From JBCCTX01 sp964468435 (lineage in GTDB: Bacteria > Bacteroidota > Bacteroidia > J057): a stretch of DNA of 64,000 bases. The notes below the pieces were generated by a model, which saw only the letters and a list, made by a program, of their open reading frames with translations, searched no databases and was not told where the DNA came from. Each line of letters begins with the position of its first letter. Position 1 is the first letter of the stretch. The DNA lies in NCBI GenBank assembly GCA_964468435.1, contig CAYXVE010000011.1, forward strand, positions 1-64,000, written 5' to 3'. Below are positions 1 to 9,685 of this stretch, in pieces. The position numbers were made by a program, and so were the translations under genes.

Positions 1-40
1 AAAAAAAGGGAAGCTCGAAAATTTGACTTTCCTTTTTTTG
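1..40 (-). terminator. Intrinsic terminator downstream of the PlsC-type gene
   Basis: An A-rich arm with GGG at 1-13 pairs with a C/T-rich arm at about 27-39. Read on the minus strand this gives a GGAAAG/CTTCCC hairpin flanked by A and T runs, 36 bases after the acyltransferase stop. The A/T symmetry means it could work in both directions. It lies at the window edge, so a gene on the far side cannot be judged. Confidence 0.5.
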
Positions 41-75
41 TTTTACATGATTCTTCAAAATATCTCTCCTCATCC

Positions 76-831
76 TCAAACAGTGGATTGTACACTCTCT
101 TCAAGAATTTTTTCCTTCATCCTTTCAAATACCAACATCTTATACTCCTCTATATAATCCAGAGAACACTCTTCAGTGCTTACTGGCTCAAGTACTTTCA
201 TCTTGATAATTCCAGGATATAATCTCCAGGATTCCACGGGTTGAAGTTCTCTGATACCAGTAATAACGATAGGAAGGATAGGAACTTTGCTTTCAATAGC
301 CAACCTGAAGGCGCCATCATAAAATGGCTTCAAAGGTTCATCCGTACGGTTACGGGTTCCTTCTGGAAATATCAGGACTGATATACCATTCTGGATGGTA
401 TCAAGCATCAATTTGTAGCTTTTTCTTCTGCTCTCTGGACTTGATCGATCGACAGGAAGCCCCAGAATCTTAAATACCATCCCCATAACCGGGACTTTAA
501 ACAATTCTTTTTTAAATAAGGGCTTGAAAGGATGTACAATCCCCCCTCCTGTAACCAGGATATCCAACATATTAGAATGGTTGGAAATGATCACATAGGT
601 CTGATTGGAATCTTTATGTTGAATTCCTTCTCGTACGATCTTTATACCGGTGCCCAAACAGAAGAGGTTTAGCCAGATCCAATTATATTTGTATGCCCAT
701 AGCAATCGTTGTTTATCAGTCATCCAGGAGACCAATAGGTAAAATACAATTGCCGTTACTCCTAATAGTAGAAAATACATCAATGCATAAATACTATACA
801 CACTATTGATAATACGTTTCAACTGACGCAT
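76..831 (-). CDS. plsC: 1-acyl-sn-glycerol-3-phosphate acyltransferase (PlsC family)
   Basis: Transfers an acyl group to lysophosphatidate to form phosphatidic acid at the inner membrane. The 251-aa product has a hydrophobic N-terminal segment (about residues 12-36), the catalytic HX4D motif NHSNMLD at 84-90, and the substrate-binding FPEGTR motif at 155-160, both intact. Length is typical for the family. Its start lies inside the 3' end of the upstream PhnD-like gene (29-bp overlap), so the two are probably co-transcribed. The exact acyl acceptor cannot be read from the sequence; the family assignment is firm. Confidence 0.9.
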   Translation of the reverse strand: MRQLKRIINSVYSIYALMYFLLLGVTAIVFYLLVSWMTDKQRLLWAYKYNWIWLNLFCLGTGIKIVREGIQHKDSNQTYVIISNHSNMLDILVTGGGIVHPFKPLFKKELFKVPVMGMVFKILGLPVDRSSPESRRKSYKLMLDTIQNGISVLIFPEGTRNRTDEPLKPFYDGAFRLAIESKVPILPIVITGIRELQPVESWRLYPGIIKMKVLEPVSTEECSLDYIEEYKMLVFERMKEKILEESVQSTV

Positions 832-1726
832 GATAGAGTAGATTAGAATAAATAATCAGGAGATCTTGTTTTGCTGTACTAATACAACTAAGCGGGAATA
901 CTCTTTCTCGGTAAGTACTCCATCCTTTATCATTTCGTGCGACCCATTTTTTTATTCCCAGCTCATTATTGAAAGTGGCTCTGATCTGTGGGTCCTTATC
1001 CGCTGATAGCATGACCTTTAGAACCTGCGGTTTCAGGGCGCCAGGAATTGTCGGGGAAAACACATACGCATGATAAGGTATGACATAGCTATACAGGCGA
1101 AAAAAGTTATCCAGCAGAGGGGCTTCTTTGAGCATACTATGAATATCTATCGCGATTGCATCTGTTTCATTTCGCTCCAGGGACTGTAGCGAAAGGTCAT
1201 GTCCTCCTGAAAACTGATAAGTGATATCTCCCTTATCGAGATCAAGGTCGTATTCGGCCAGTATTCCTTTGGGATAGAGAAATCCGAACGTAGAGGTAGG
1301 TTTTACAAACTGCATGTTGCGCCCTCTCAGATCACTGATCTCTTTTATCGGTCCGTCTTTACTTGCCAGAATTGCTCCTGTAAAAGAGTTTTCACCTTCT
1401 ACCACATGACTGGCAAAAACTTCCAGCGAGGGAGAATTATCTTTTGCACGCAAATGGGGAAAAGGTGTAAAAATACCTAGATCAAAACTTTTGTTGGCGA
1501 GTAAATAGCCAAGATCATCTTTATTTACCAGACTCACCCTGACGGGCCGGCCTATTTGTTTTCCTACATATTCCAACAGTGGAGTATATGTTTCGACAAT
1601 TAGTTGAGGTGTTTTATATGGAATAATACCCACACGAAAGGTGTCTGCCTCCTGAGCCATGGCCTTCTCCACTCCCCAACAATACAAACAGATCAATAAA
1701 TACATTGCATGACGGGTTATCTTCAT
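803..1726 (-). CDS. PhnD-like periplasmic substrate-binding protein
   Basis: A 307-aa exported protein of the phosphate/phosphite/phosphonate ABC-transporter binding family (PhnD-like, periplasmic binding type II fold). The ATG at 1726 is preferred over an in-frame start at 1765 because it opens a clean signal peptide (MKITRHAMYLL... ending near AMAQ), and the longer form would overlap the divergent gene. The mature part begins FRVGIIPYKTP, the usual first strand, and contains a YLLANKSFDLGIFTPFPH-type segment. No ABC permease or ATPase is adjacent. It overlaps the PlsC gene instead, so it may be an orphan ligand sensor rather than a transporter part. The ligand is unknown. Confidence 0.75.
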   Translation of the reverse strand: MKITRHAMYLLICLYCWGVEKAMAQEADTFRVGIIPYKTPQLIVETYTPLLEYVGKQIGRPVRVSLVNKDDLGYLLANKSFDLGIFTPFPHLRAKDNSPSLEVFASHVVEGENSFTGAILASKDGPIKEISDLRGRNMQFVKPTSTFGFLYPKGILAEYDLDLDKGDITYQFSGGHDLSLQSLERNETDAIAIDIHSMLKEAPLLDNFFRLYSYVIPYHAYVFSPTIPGALKPQVLKVMLSADKDPQIRATFNNELGIKKWVARNDKGWSTYRERVFPLSCISTAKQDLLIIYSNLLYHASVETYYQ

Positions 1727-1814
1727 AAATAATGGCTCAGGATTAATATATATAATGGTCTTCAATTTCTATTATTGCATACATTTTCCCAAATTGAAAT
1801 ACGAACATTTCCGT

Positions 1815-3512
1815 ATGATCACTGAAAATAATCCCTCTGTCCACAGGATACACTACCAGCCGATTATCCCCCATATCGAAGACTGGCCTATCGCCCGTCT
1901 TTTCCAGGATAAACAAAAGATAATCACTGAGGTAACGCAGGGAACCTATCATGAGTTGACTAAAGGAAAAGCTGAACGCGATATTATCGACATGATAGCC
2001 CGGACAATGTATCTGGAACGAGTCCGTATGGCAGAGAACCCCTGGAAGGTAGATCCGAAAGATGAGGGAAAGTTCTGGGCCCGTATCAAAAAAGACCTGG
2101 TAAAACTGGAACACCTTTCAGAACCTCAAGACAGTTCTCAGGAGGAAGTAGCTAAAATTCTCAACAGGATTATCAAAAGGTATACAGAAGAAATTACTAG
2201 TACTTTTCGTCCCTCCAGCTATCATTTTGCCAAACGCGTACTTCCATTTGCATTTTCTACCCTATTAAATGCTTCGGCTGGAAAGACCATCAAGTCCTTT
2301 ATCTACCACAGATACCATTTGCTGGATAAGGTACACCTGGTTGGAGAGACAGATTTTATCAGAAATCTTGCTCAAAAGGGCACGGTTGTGCTGGTTCCTA
2401 CCCATTTAAGCAACGTGGATTCTATTTTGGTTGCCTGGGGATTGCATGCGTTGGGATTGCCTGCTTTTATCTATGGAGCGGGCCTAAACCTCTACAACAG
2501 TCGTATTTTTGCTTATTTCATGCAGCGTTTGGGAGCATATAAGATAGACCGTCGCAAAAAGAACCCCATCTATCAGCAGAACCTGAAAAGCTATGTGATC
2601 AATGCCACGACTCAAGGGGTACATGGAGTATTTTTCCCGGGAGGAACCCGCTCGCGTTCGGGAATGATCGAAAAAAGATTGAAACTCGGTATTATGGGTA
2701 CTACAATTGAGTCCCAAAGAAGGTTGCTATTGGAGAGACAAGAACAGGATGGGAAAATATTTATTTTCCCCATGGTGATGAGTTACCATTTTGTACTCGA
2801 AGCAGCTTCTCTGATCAATCAACACCTTAAGCGAACTGGCCAGGAACATTACTATGTGATGAATGACGAGTTTTCCAGTTGGAATAAATTTTTCAAGTTT
2901 GTCTGGACTTCATTCAGCAATACTTCTGAAATATCACTGGCTTTTGGTAAGCCCATGGACGTATTTGGTAATTTTGTGGATGAAGAAGGCAGAAGTTTTG
3001 ATGAGAGGGGTAACCTCATTAACATCCGAGATTACTTTTGTATGAAAGGAAAAATGACCGAAGATCCACAGCGAGATGGAGAATACACCAAAATACTAGG
3101 AGAGCGAATGGTAGAACGCTACCATATAGAAAACCGGGTATTTTCCAGCCATATTGTAGCATTTGTAGCATTTGAGATGCTCAAAAATAAGTTTAAGTCC
3201 TTTGATTTATACAGCCTTCTGAGAATTCCGGTGGAAGAGCGAACATTGAACGAAGCTGCTTATCGCATGACTGTGGGACGCGTTTTGCAAAGGCTGCGAG
3301 ATCTTGCCGATTGTGGAAAAGTACACCTTGCGGGTCATATCGTATTTGATCTTGATGCACTAATCACACATGGGATCAGAAACCTGGGAATTTATCACAG
3401 CAAGAGGCCCCTGAGTCTTCCGAGAGATGGACACATTACTGCAGAAAATATGAATTTACTGTACTACTATCGCAACCGGCTAGCCGGTTATGAACTTGAA
3501 AGATATGTCTGA
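1815..3512 (+). CDS. Glycerol-3-phosphate acyltransferase-like protein (PlsB/GPAT type)
   Basis: A 565-aa member of the lysophospholipid/GPAT acyltransferase superfamily, expected to carry out the first acylation of glycerol-3-phosphate. The ATG at 1815 (MITENN) is favoured over 1755, which would run into the divergent gene. The HX4D motif (HLSNVD) sits near residue 197. The second block reads FPGGTRSRSG near residues 274-283, so the glutamate of the usual FPEGTR or FVEGGRSR block is absent. A long N-terminal helical region and a winged-helix-like C-terminus resemble PlsB architecture. The gene ends within the start of gpsA, whose product makes the glycerol-3-phosphate substrate, which supports the assignment. 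Confidence 0.75.
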   Translation: MITENNPSVHRIHYQPIIPHIEDWPIARLFQDKQKIITEVTQGTYHELTKGKAERDIIDMIARTMYLERVRMAENPWKVDPKDEGKFWARIKKDLVKLEHLSEPQDSSQEEVAKILNRIIKRYTEEITSTFRPSSYHFAKRVLPFAFSTLLNASAGKTIKSFIYHRYHLLDKVHLVGETDFIRNLAQKGTVVLVPTHLSNVDSILVAWGLHALGLPAFIYGAGLNLYNSRIFAYFMQRLGAYKIDRRKKNPIYQQNLKSYVINATTQGVHGVFFPGGTRSRSGMIEKRLKLGIMGTTIESQRRLLLERQEQDGKIFIFPMVMSYHFVLEAASLINQHLKRTGQEHYYVMNDEFSSWNKFFKFVWTSFSNTSEISLAFGKPMDVFGNFVDEEGRSFDERGNLINIRDYFCMKGKMTEDPQRDGEYTKILGERMVERYHIENRVFSSHIVAFVAFEMLKNKFKSFDLYSLLRIPVEERTLNEAAYRMTVGRVLQRLRDLADCGKVHLAGHIVFDLDALITHGIRNLGIYHSKRPLSLPRDGHITAENMNLLYYYRNRLAGYELERYV

Positions 3513-4557
3513 CACAACCGAAACCGTAGGCGTGATCGGAGCGGGAAGTTTTGGCATCGCCTTATCCAATATTCTGGCCGAAAACCGGAAAGTATTACTT
3601 TATTCGCGTCGGAAAGAGGTAAAAGAACAGTTAGAATCAACCGGCCAATTTAAAGGAAACCCCATTCATCGCAATATCTCGGTAACAAATGACCTGGAGC
3701 GATTACCTCAGAGCTGTAACTTGATTTTCCCAGTTGTCCCTTCAGAATATTTCAGAGAAACTATTATCACCTTATCCCCCTATCTCAAACCCTGGCATAT
3801 TTTAATTCACGGGACGAAGGGCCTGGAGCTTGCTTATAATCAGGACGAAGGGGCACATGATATATTTCCCAGTAAGTTGTCACGTGATCAGGTAAAGACC
3901 ATGAATGAGCTCATTCAAGATGAGACTTCAGTGGTGCGGGTTGGATGTGTTGCCGGCCCCAACCTTGCAGATGAAATACTTGCCGGATTTCCCTCAGCTG
4001 CTGTAGTAGCCAGCAGATTTGATCTGGTAATCAAAGAAGGACAAGAAGCTTTACAAAGCAGAAAGTTTCGCGTCCATGGGAGTCATGATTTATTGGGGAT
4101 AGAGCTTGCAGGAGCCTTAAAAAATATCATTGCCATCGCTTCCGGTGCCCTAGAGGGCCTGGGCATGGCTCATAACACGAGATCACTCCTAATCACACAT
4201 GGGATTGCCGAGATGGCGACGATAGGAAAAGCTTTTGGCGTGAATCCCAGAGCATTTTTAGGACTTGCAGGTATAGGAGACCTGGTGGCTACCTGTACTA
4301 GCCCCTCTAGCCGCAACTTTACCCTAGGATATATGCTGGCAAAAGGTCATCCCCTAGAACAGATACGCGATGAAATGGAAGAGACCGCAGAGGGAATTAA
4401 AACAGTGGGTATCATCAAGGCATTAGCTATGCACTACCATTTATTTACCCCGATAACCAGTTCATTACACAAGATCCTCTATGGAAAAAAAGCGATTGAA
4501 GATAGTATTAATACATTGATGGAACTACCTGTGACTGAAGATGTATCTTTTATCTGA
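3505..4557 (+). CDS. gpsA: Glycerol-3-phosphate dehydrogenase [NAD(P)+]
   Basis: Reduces dihydroxyacetone phosphate to sn-glycerol-3-phosphate for phospholipid synthesis in the cytoplasm. The N-terminal Rossmann motif GAGSFGIAL is followed by the central GCVAGPNLADE block and the catalytic-lysine segment ELAGALKNIIAIASG. The C-terminal domain contains GLAGIGDLVATCTS, a GpsA signature. The ATG at 3505 gives an ATGTCTGA overlap with the stop of the GPAT-like gene, typical of translational coupling; an earlier ATG at 3490 is possible. Length (350 aa) is normal or slightly long. Confidence 0.95.
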   Translation: MSDTTETVGVIGAGSFGIALSNILAENRKVLLYSRRKEVKEQLESTGQFKGNPIHRNISVTNDLERLPQSCNLIFPVVPSEYFRETIITLSPYLKPWHILIHGTKGLELAYNQDEGAHDIFPSKLSRDQVKTMNELIQDETSVVRVGCVAGPNLADEILAGFPSAAVVASRFDLVIKEGQEALQSRKFRVHGSHDLLGIELAGALKNIIAIASGALEGLGMAHNTRSLLITHGIAEMATIGKAFGVNPRAFLGLAGIGDLVATCTSPSSRNFTLGYMLAKGHPLEQIRDEMEETAEGIKTVGIIKALAMHYHLFTPITSSLHKILYGKKAIEDSINTLMELPVTEDVSFI

Positions 4558-4569
4558 CCCAGAATCGGT

Positions 4570-5841
4570 TTAGCCAGCCATTTGTGAAAAAGTGATGATC
4601 ATGATCACGATCAGAATCAGGTTAAGCAGTGAGATAACCGTTACTATCCCGAGTAACTGCTTTTGCTTTTTCATGTCATTCTCGTGATCGAGTAGTTTTT
4701 GGAATTGATTACGGGTTACTTTTTTGATAGTTTCCAGGCTTTCCTCGCTGTTTTCTTTCTTAAGTGATTTGGCTACATCCTGAAAGAGCTGAGATTTCGC
4801 TTCACTATCGGAGATAACGGCCTGAATATTATCCTGGAAATTTTCTAGTAGTTCCTGTACAGACATATTAGTTTGCGAAATCTTCTGATCGACCTGTTGA
4901 AACCGGTCGAGCAGATCGCCCTTGACCTGGGAGTTCATCGAGTTTGTAATATACTGCTGACTTTCTTTGAGCGTTTCCTCCAGACTTACACTCATGCCAC
5001 GGATAATGTTGCGAATCGAGGTGTCTGATTCTTCAAGCTTTTTACTCACCTCTTTGATCTGCTCCGCGAGTTGGGTATCAGGGATAGAAATGGGAGAATC
5101 TCCGACATTGAGTCTGGATTGATTTTCCTGCATCCAACTGGACAGTGATTCTTCCAGGCTGCCTTGTATAAGTTCTTTCAGTTGTACGTCTGCATGATTC
5201 ATCTTTTGATGAATCGAATCCAATTGATCTTTGAGGTGTTTCCCCAGTCCATTATTGATAGGGTTACTGGTCTTTAAATCGAGGGGGAGTTTAATATTAC
5301 CCAGAGACTCCTGTAGGCTCTGCTTAAGTTTATTCTGGATCTGTACATCCAGTTGGGTAATGCGATTGGTGAGCTGCCCCAGCTGATAATCGATCTTGCG
5401 ACTGAGGTTTGACTCGATATTTTGGTGGAGTTGAGCGAAGCGATTGAGATGGGCACCGAGTGTATCGAATTGTTTTTGCATACGGCTTTCTAGCGCCTTA
5501 AGCCGGTCGTTGAAAGACGAGAACAGTTCAGCAGATACTTCATTGTCTTTCTCCGTAGATCTCGCAGCAAATCCCTCTTGCTGGAACCTGAACAATGCCT
5601 GTTCTATCCGGGTAGATTCAGACTGAATCTGACTTTTGAGATCTTTCAATGAGTCCAATTCCTCATTGAATTCACGCCAGATCAGATCAACGAGATTTTC
5701 ATACTTTTCGCCAACCTTTTGAATTAACTCACCTGTTTCCTGTACGTTTTCTTCTGCACGTTCTAGTGAGCGGGAGTAGGAAGACAATTTATCGAGCTCA
5801 GTCTTAAGTCGTTGAAATTCCTGATGGATTTGATTTTCCAT
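4570..5841 (-). CDS. Long coiled-coil protein with C-terminal membrane anchor
   Basis: Not recognised as a named family. The 423-aa protein is almost entirely heptad-rich helix (residues 1-390, many L/I/Q/E/K repeats), without a signal peptide. It ends in one hydrophobic segment (about 397-418, rich in I, L and V) followed by only a few residues. This predicts a tail-anchored inner-membrane protein with a large cytoplasmic coiled coil. It starts 22 bp after the stop of the RecQ-like pseudohelicase gene on the same strand, so the two are likely one transcription unit. The convergent gpsA lies 12 bp downstream. Confidence 0.75.
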   Translation of the reverse strand: MENQIHQEFQRLKTELDKLSSYSRSLERAEENVQETGELIQKVGEKYENLVDLIWREFNEELDSLKDLKSQIQSESTRIEQALFRFQQEGFAARSTEKDNEVSAELFSSFNDRLKALESRMQKQFDTLGAHLNRFAQLHQNIESNLSRKIDYQLGQLTNRITQLDVQIQNKLKQSLQESLGNIKLPLDLKTSNPINNGLGKHLKDQLDSIHQKMNHADVQLKELIQGSLEESLSSWMQENQSRLNVGDSPISIPDTQLAEQIKEVSKKLEESDTSIRNIIRGMSVSLEETLKESQQYITNSMNSQVKGDLLDRFQQVDQKISQTNMSVQELLENFQDNIQAVISDSEAKSQLFQDVAKSLKKENSEESLETIKKVTRNQFQKLLDHENDMKKQKQLLGIVTVISLLNLILIVIMIITFSQMAG

Positions 5842-5863
5842 GTCTTACACCTCGTATAAGTAG

Positions 5864-8800
5864 TTAATTCGTAATGTCAAAAAATTTACTATTAAACGCT
5901 GATAGCCATGAGCGATAATACGATATCATGAGTGTATTGGCCATCTCGTCAAACACCTCAGCAAGTTCCTCATTGAAACTGACTGCATATAATTTCATAC
6001 GGTCAATGATCTCCAACCATTGATCACCCGAATATGTATCTTTTAAACTAGATAAACCTTCCACAAATTGTGTTTGGGCAGATGCGAATTTTTCCCTGTA
6101 ATCATCAGTCGATGCTTTACTTTCAGAATTGCTGTACAGCAATAATCCAGCAAAGGCTCCGATCACATTTAATATGCGATTCTCCCTGGGTAGTAGTATT
6201 TGAACACTTTCACAAGACCGCTTTATATGTTTTAAAATAGCAATTTCACTTACCAGGTCCAACTTTTCAGGTGGAGAAGTTATAAATTGAGCATACTTGT
6301 CCAGGATCTCCATAGGTTCCTGATTATTTCGGGTTTCAGCTGGTAAATAATCCCTGTGTGCGAACAATTCCATAAAGTACTGTTTCATGTATTCATGGAC
6401 GACTGTACTTCCTTTTTTCAGACCTTCGCGACACATATCCGCAACGTATCTTGTAGCATATACTTTTTTGGGGGCAATATAGTGATAAATATAATCCATA
6501 TACAGTTCGCAGACCTCATGAATTCCATCATCTGATTCTAGCACATTGCCAGAAGTCCCTTCCAGCCATTTCTTGACAGAAACAGGCCCCATATTTCTGC
6601 TGAGCATACTTCGCAACTGATCTGTATAGTAGTTGAAAGGTTGTTTTCTGATATCTAACACTGCATAGCCTCCCCTTTCATTCCAGTCAAACTTTTCGAT
6701 AATACCGCACCGCTTCAAGCTATGTAATATCTGCAAGGTGTCATGGCGGGTTCGTACCTTGGGATAAAATGCCTTCAATGCTTCGCGGGCTTGTCTGGAT
6801 AATGTAACCACATCTGAGATTGAAGAAAGCTGTTTCAGCCGCTTAGCTACCCAGATCGTGTCCACTTGGTGCGTCGTATTTTTCTCAGCTGCACGCAATT
6901 CATGAAATTCCCGTTTGATCTTCAACGGGTATTCCTGCTCCAAAGCCTCAATAAACTGGCTTACTTGCATACATTGAGATACCAATTGATGTATAAAAGG
7001 GATATCTACTTCATAATTTCCCTCTGTCTTAATAAGATCTGTAAGTCGCTGAAGATATTCATTTTGATGTCCAATGATCAATCTGTGTAGATCTCGCGAG
7101 TCAGAATGTATCCTTGAGAATATGCCTGATCCTCGCTTTTGTAAGATCATTTCTTCAAAATTGCCCTCAGGACATAGATCCTGCAACAGTGAAATGGCCG
7201 TATTCAGTACCTTGCTGGCCTCCCCCTGTGAAACCTGCCTACTGGATTGAAAATCCATGACCAATTCTGGTAAATAAATACTTCCATATATGTGTGTATG
7301 TGCGTAGCTCAACTTACTCAAAGAAGCACTTTCAATCACTAATTGAAATACGCCATTTTGTTCCTGGATAATCTTTACCTGGGTGTTCAACCCCAATTGC
7401 TCATGAAGCTGATTTGTCAGGTAATGGATCAAAAAATCATCGGGATAACTGATGCCTTCCAGCAACTCTTTCAAAATGCTCCTAACCTTCGTCTCTCTGT
7501 TTATCCTGTCTTCTATAGCTTGTCCAAAGCGAAGGTTCAATTTGGATTCATTGATCGCCAGATCCAGTGGATGATATAATATATAAGCATTACATTTTTC
7601 ACGCTCTACCAGCATAAAAGAGGTTTCCTCATATAGGTGTTCTGGGCTGAGTGGTAGGTGATAGTGGATCGTATATCTCGCATGTCTGGCTTTGATAGGA
7701 TCACCCGAAGCATAATTGGTGATGAGGACATTGAAGTGTCCCCCGCGAAATTCCCTCAGTTGGTCAAATTGTCTGTGAACTTCCTCTTTCGATTGATGAA
7801 TACTGATGAAGTCGCTGGAAAATACCCCTGTATCAAGGTATTGCTCTGAAACCAAATATTTTGATAGTGCTTCGAGTTGATAAGTAGCTGGATGCGTGAC
7901 ATGCTGATCGTAAATGATACATCCGAAAGGATACTTAGTGTGACCATTTTGAGATATGGGTCCAGATATGTCCCCATGCTTTTTACCAAATGCGAATGGA
8001 ACATTGCTGATTAGTCGCTTGAGAACGGGATATTTTACCATGACCAGACTTTTCTGCTGATTATTTAGCAAAGCCTGTGATTCGCTGTAAGGGACTGGTA
8101 TGATCGAATAGGTAATAAACTTATTTTGGTAAATTTCATCGGGGAACTCTATGATTGAATCTTCTGTAAGGGAAAACGAAGCATAGACGTCTCTCATGAC
8201 ATCATAGGTCAAAGCGCCTGAAAATATGTGTTTGGGGGTATGAACTGCTAGTTGAAAGATCGCATCTATCTCAGAGATCACAGATGCGTAAAGATAATTG
8301 ATATGGTGAGCCCATTCAGAAATAGCATGTGCTTCCTGAAAGATGAGCTGGGATATACGTATAGAACCTGTTAGCAGGCTTGTAATCATCGAACGAAATC
8401 TCGTTTGATAAAGCTGATCAACTGTTATCAGTAAAAATTGTATGCTACCTGTTCCCAGCTTTTGGGATTTTTCAACAAAAGACGCTTCATCATCAAGATG
8501 TGAATACAGGATTGCGGTGTCTACATAATTTGCCGTGAGTAGTACCATATCCTGTTCTCCTTGGAGTAATCCTTCATATACTATGGTAGTAAGACCGGGT
8601 TGCAGTAGAGCACTTAGTATGATGGCCTGCAACCTGTTGATATCACCCGGATACCAGGCTATGAGTGATTGACGCTGCAAAGCCCGGTTAAGTATATGAG
8701 GAACTCCGGCAGGAATCTGCACAGTTCTGAAAATATTTTCGAGTAAATACTTCAGAGCTTGTTGACTGGCAGATTGCTGAAAGGAAAATTGCTTCTTGGG

Positions 8801-9685
8801 GGTCAGTTGTCCCAGATATGGATAGGTAACCGGCTCAGAAAAACTGAGAGACGCTACTTCCTGATTCTGAACAGATGCCGGACTCGAAGTTCTGATCTCA
8901 AAGATGGGGGACGTTTTGAGTACTTTAGGTATATGAAAAAAGGATTCTCGGGTCAGGGAGATATCCAACACGGCATCAAATTTTTGTGATAAAATACTAT
9001 GATCTCCAATATTGATGGGATTAGTGGTAAGCTGTCCCAGGGGAGTATCTGCAAAATCTTCTGATTTAACTACATTGAGATTAATCTTGGGAAGTTTGCG
9101 TTTTTCTCCTTCCAATTGCAGCAGATGCACCAGAAGTTGCTGTAGATCTTCTACGGCCAAAGTAGCACAAGGCACATCCCTTTCGATAATCAGAATGTTC
9201 CAGATATTACTTTCAAACGACAAAACCTGCGTGTTCATCAATTGAAGCAACACTTTCTGGATTCTGGCTACTGCCATGGGAGTCAATAACAGTTGGGCAA
9301 GTAGCTTTTTTTCTTCGGAAAGTCTTCCCTCCAGAAGCCCCAGGATATTTTCCCGTGGCAGAGCATTTCTAATCTCTTCAAGCTGATTTGCAGGAAGCCT
9401 GTATATTATCTTGCCGTCTTCAGCTACCTGGTAAGTATTGTCAAAAATCGCCTGAAATATTTGGTCGGCCAGATAAAGTGTACTACGGGTAGGTATACCT
9501 CTAGAAATAATATTACTGGCCACTGCGAACATAGAGATAGGAGACTCCCCATATGACAAATCTGAGTGAGATACTAATTTAAATGATGATAAGTGAACAA
9601 GTTGTTCCAGAAGTTGGAGATGACTTTTCTCAAAAAAATGTTCAGTCACCTCTTCGATGATAAATCCGGCCGATAATACTGGCAT
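5864..9685 (-). CDS. Large RecQ-like SF2 pseudohelicase
   Basis: A 1273-aa cytoplasmic protein. Residues about 340-500 and 585-705 align by eye with the two RecA lobes of RecQ-type helicases: LLQPGLTTIV after motif I, QEAHAISEWAHH at 450-461 where active enzymes have DEAHCISQWGHDF, and FNVLITNYASGD...YTIHYHLPLSPEHLYEE at motifs V-VI. Catalytic residues are gone: Walker A reads YPGDINRL (345-352) with no GKS, the Walker B aspartate is Q450, motif III TAT is SGA, and the motif VI arginine finger segment (GRAGRDG) is lost. A 330-aa N-terminal region and a 570-aa C-terminal region with a winged-helix-like part (ILHSLKRCGIIEKF) complete it. Likely a DNA-binding scaffold rather than a motor. Partner: the downstream coiled-coil membrane protein. 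Confidence 0.65.
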   Translation of the reverse strand: MPVLSAGFIIEEVTEHFFEKSHLQLLEQLVHLSSFKLVSHSDLSYGESPISMFAVASNIISRGIPTRSTLYLADQIFQAIFDNTYQVAEDGKIIYRLPANQLEEIRNALPRENILGLLEGRLSEEKKLLAQLLLTPMAVARIQKVLLQLMNTQVLSFESNIWNILIIERDVPCATLAVEDLQQLLVHLLQLEGEKRKLPKINLNVVKSEDFADTPLGQLTTNPINIGDHSILSQKFDAVLDISLTRESFFHIPKVLKTSPIFEIRTSSPASVQNQEVASLSFSEPVTYPYLGQLTPKKQFSFQQSASQQALKYLLENIFRTVQIPAGVPHILNRALQRQSLIAWYPGDINRLQAIILSALLQPGLTTIVYEGLLQGEQDMVLLTANYVDTAILYSHLDDEASFVEKSQKLGTGSIQFLLITVDQLYQTRFRSMITSLLTGSIRISQLIFQEAHAISEWAHHINYLYASVISEIDAIFQLAVHTPKHIFSGALTYDVMRDVYASFSLTEDSIIEFPDEIYQNKFITYSIIPVPYSESQALLNNQQKSLVMVKYPVLKRLISNVPFAFGKKHGDISGPISQNGHTKYPFGCIIYDQHVTHPATYQLEALSKYLVSEQYLDTGVFSSDFISIHQSKEEVHRQFDQLREFRGGHFNVLITNYASGDPIKARHARYTIHYHLPLSPEHLYEETSFMLVEREKCNAYILYHPLDLAINESKLNLRFGQAIEDRINRETKVRSILKELLEGISYPDDFLIHYLTNQLHEQLGLNTQVKIIQEQNGVFQLVIESASLSKLSYAHTHIYGSIYLPELVMDFQSSRQVSQGEASKVLNTAISLLQDLCPEGNFEEMILQKRGSGIFSRIHSDSRDLHRLIIGHQNEYLQRLTDLIKTEGNYEVDIPFIHQLVSQCMQVSQFIEALEQEYPLKIKREFHELRAAEKNTTHQVDTIWVAKRLKQLSSISDVVTLSRQAREALKAFYPKVRTRHDTLQILHSLKRCGIIEKFDWNERGGYAVLDIRKQPFNYYTDQLRSMLSRNMGPVSVKKWLEGTSGNVLESDDGIHEVCELYMDYIYHYIAPKKVYATRYVADMCREGLKKGSTVVHEYMKQYFMELFAHRDYLPAETRNNQEPMEILDKYAQFITSPPEKLDLVSEIAILKHIKRSCESVQILLPRENRILNVIGAFAGLLLYSNSESKASTDDYREKFASAQTQFVEGLSSLKDTYSGDQWLEIIDRMKLYAVSFNEELAEVFDEMANTLMISYYRSWLSAFNSKFFDITN

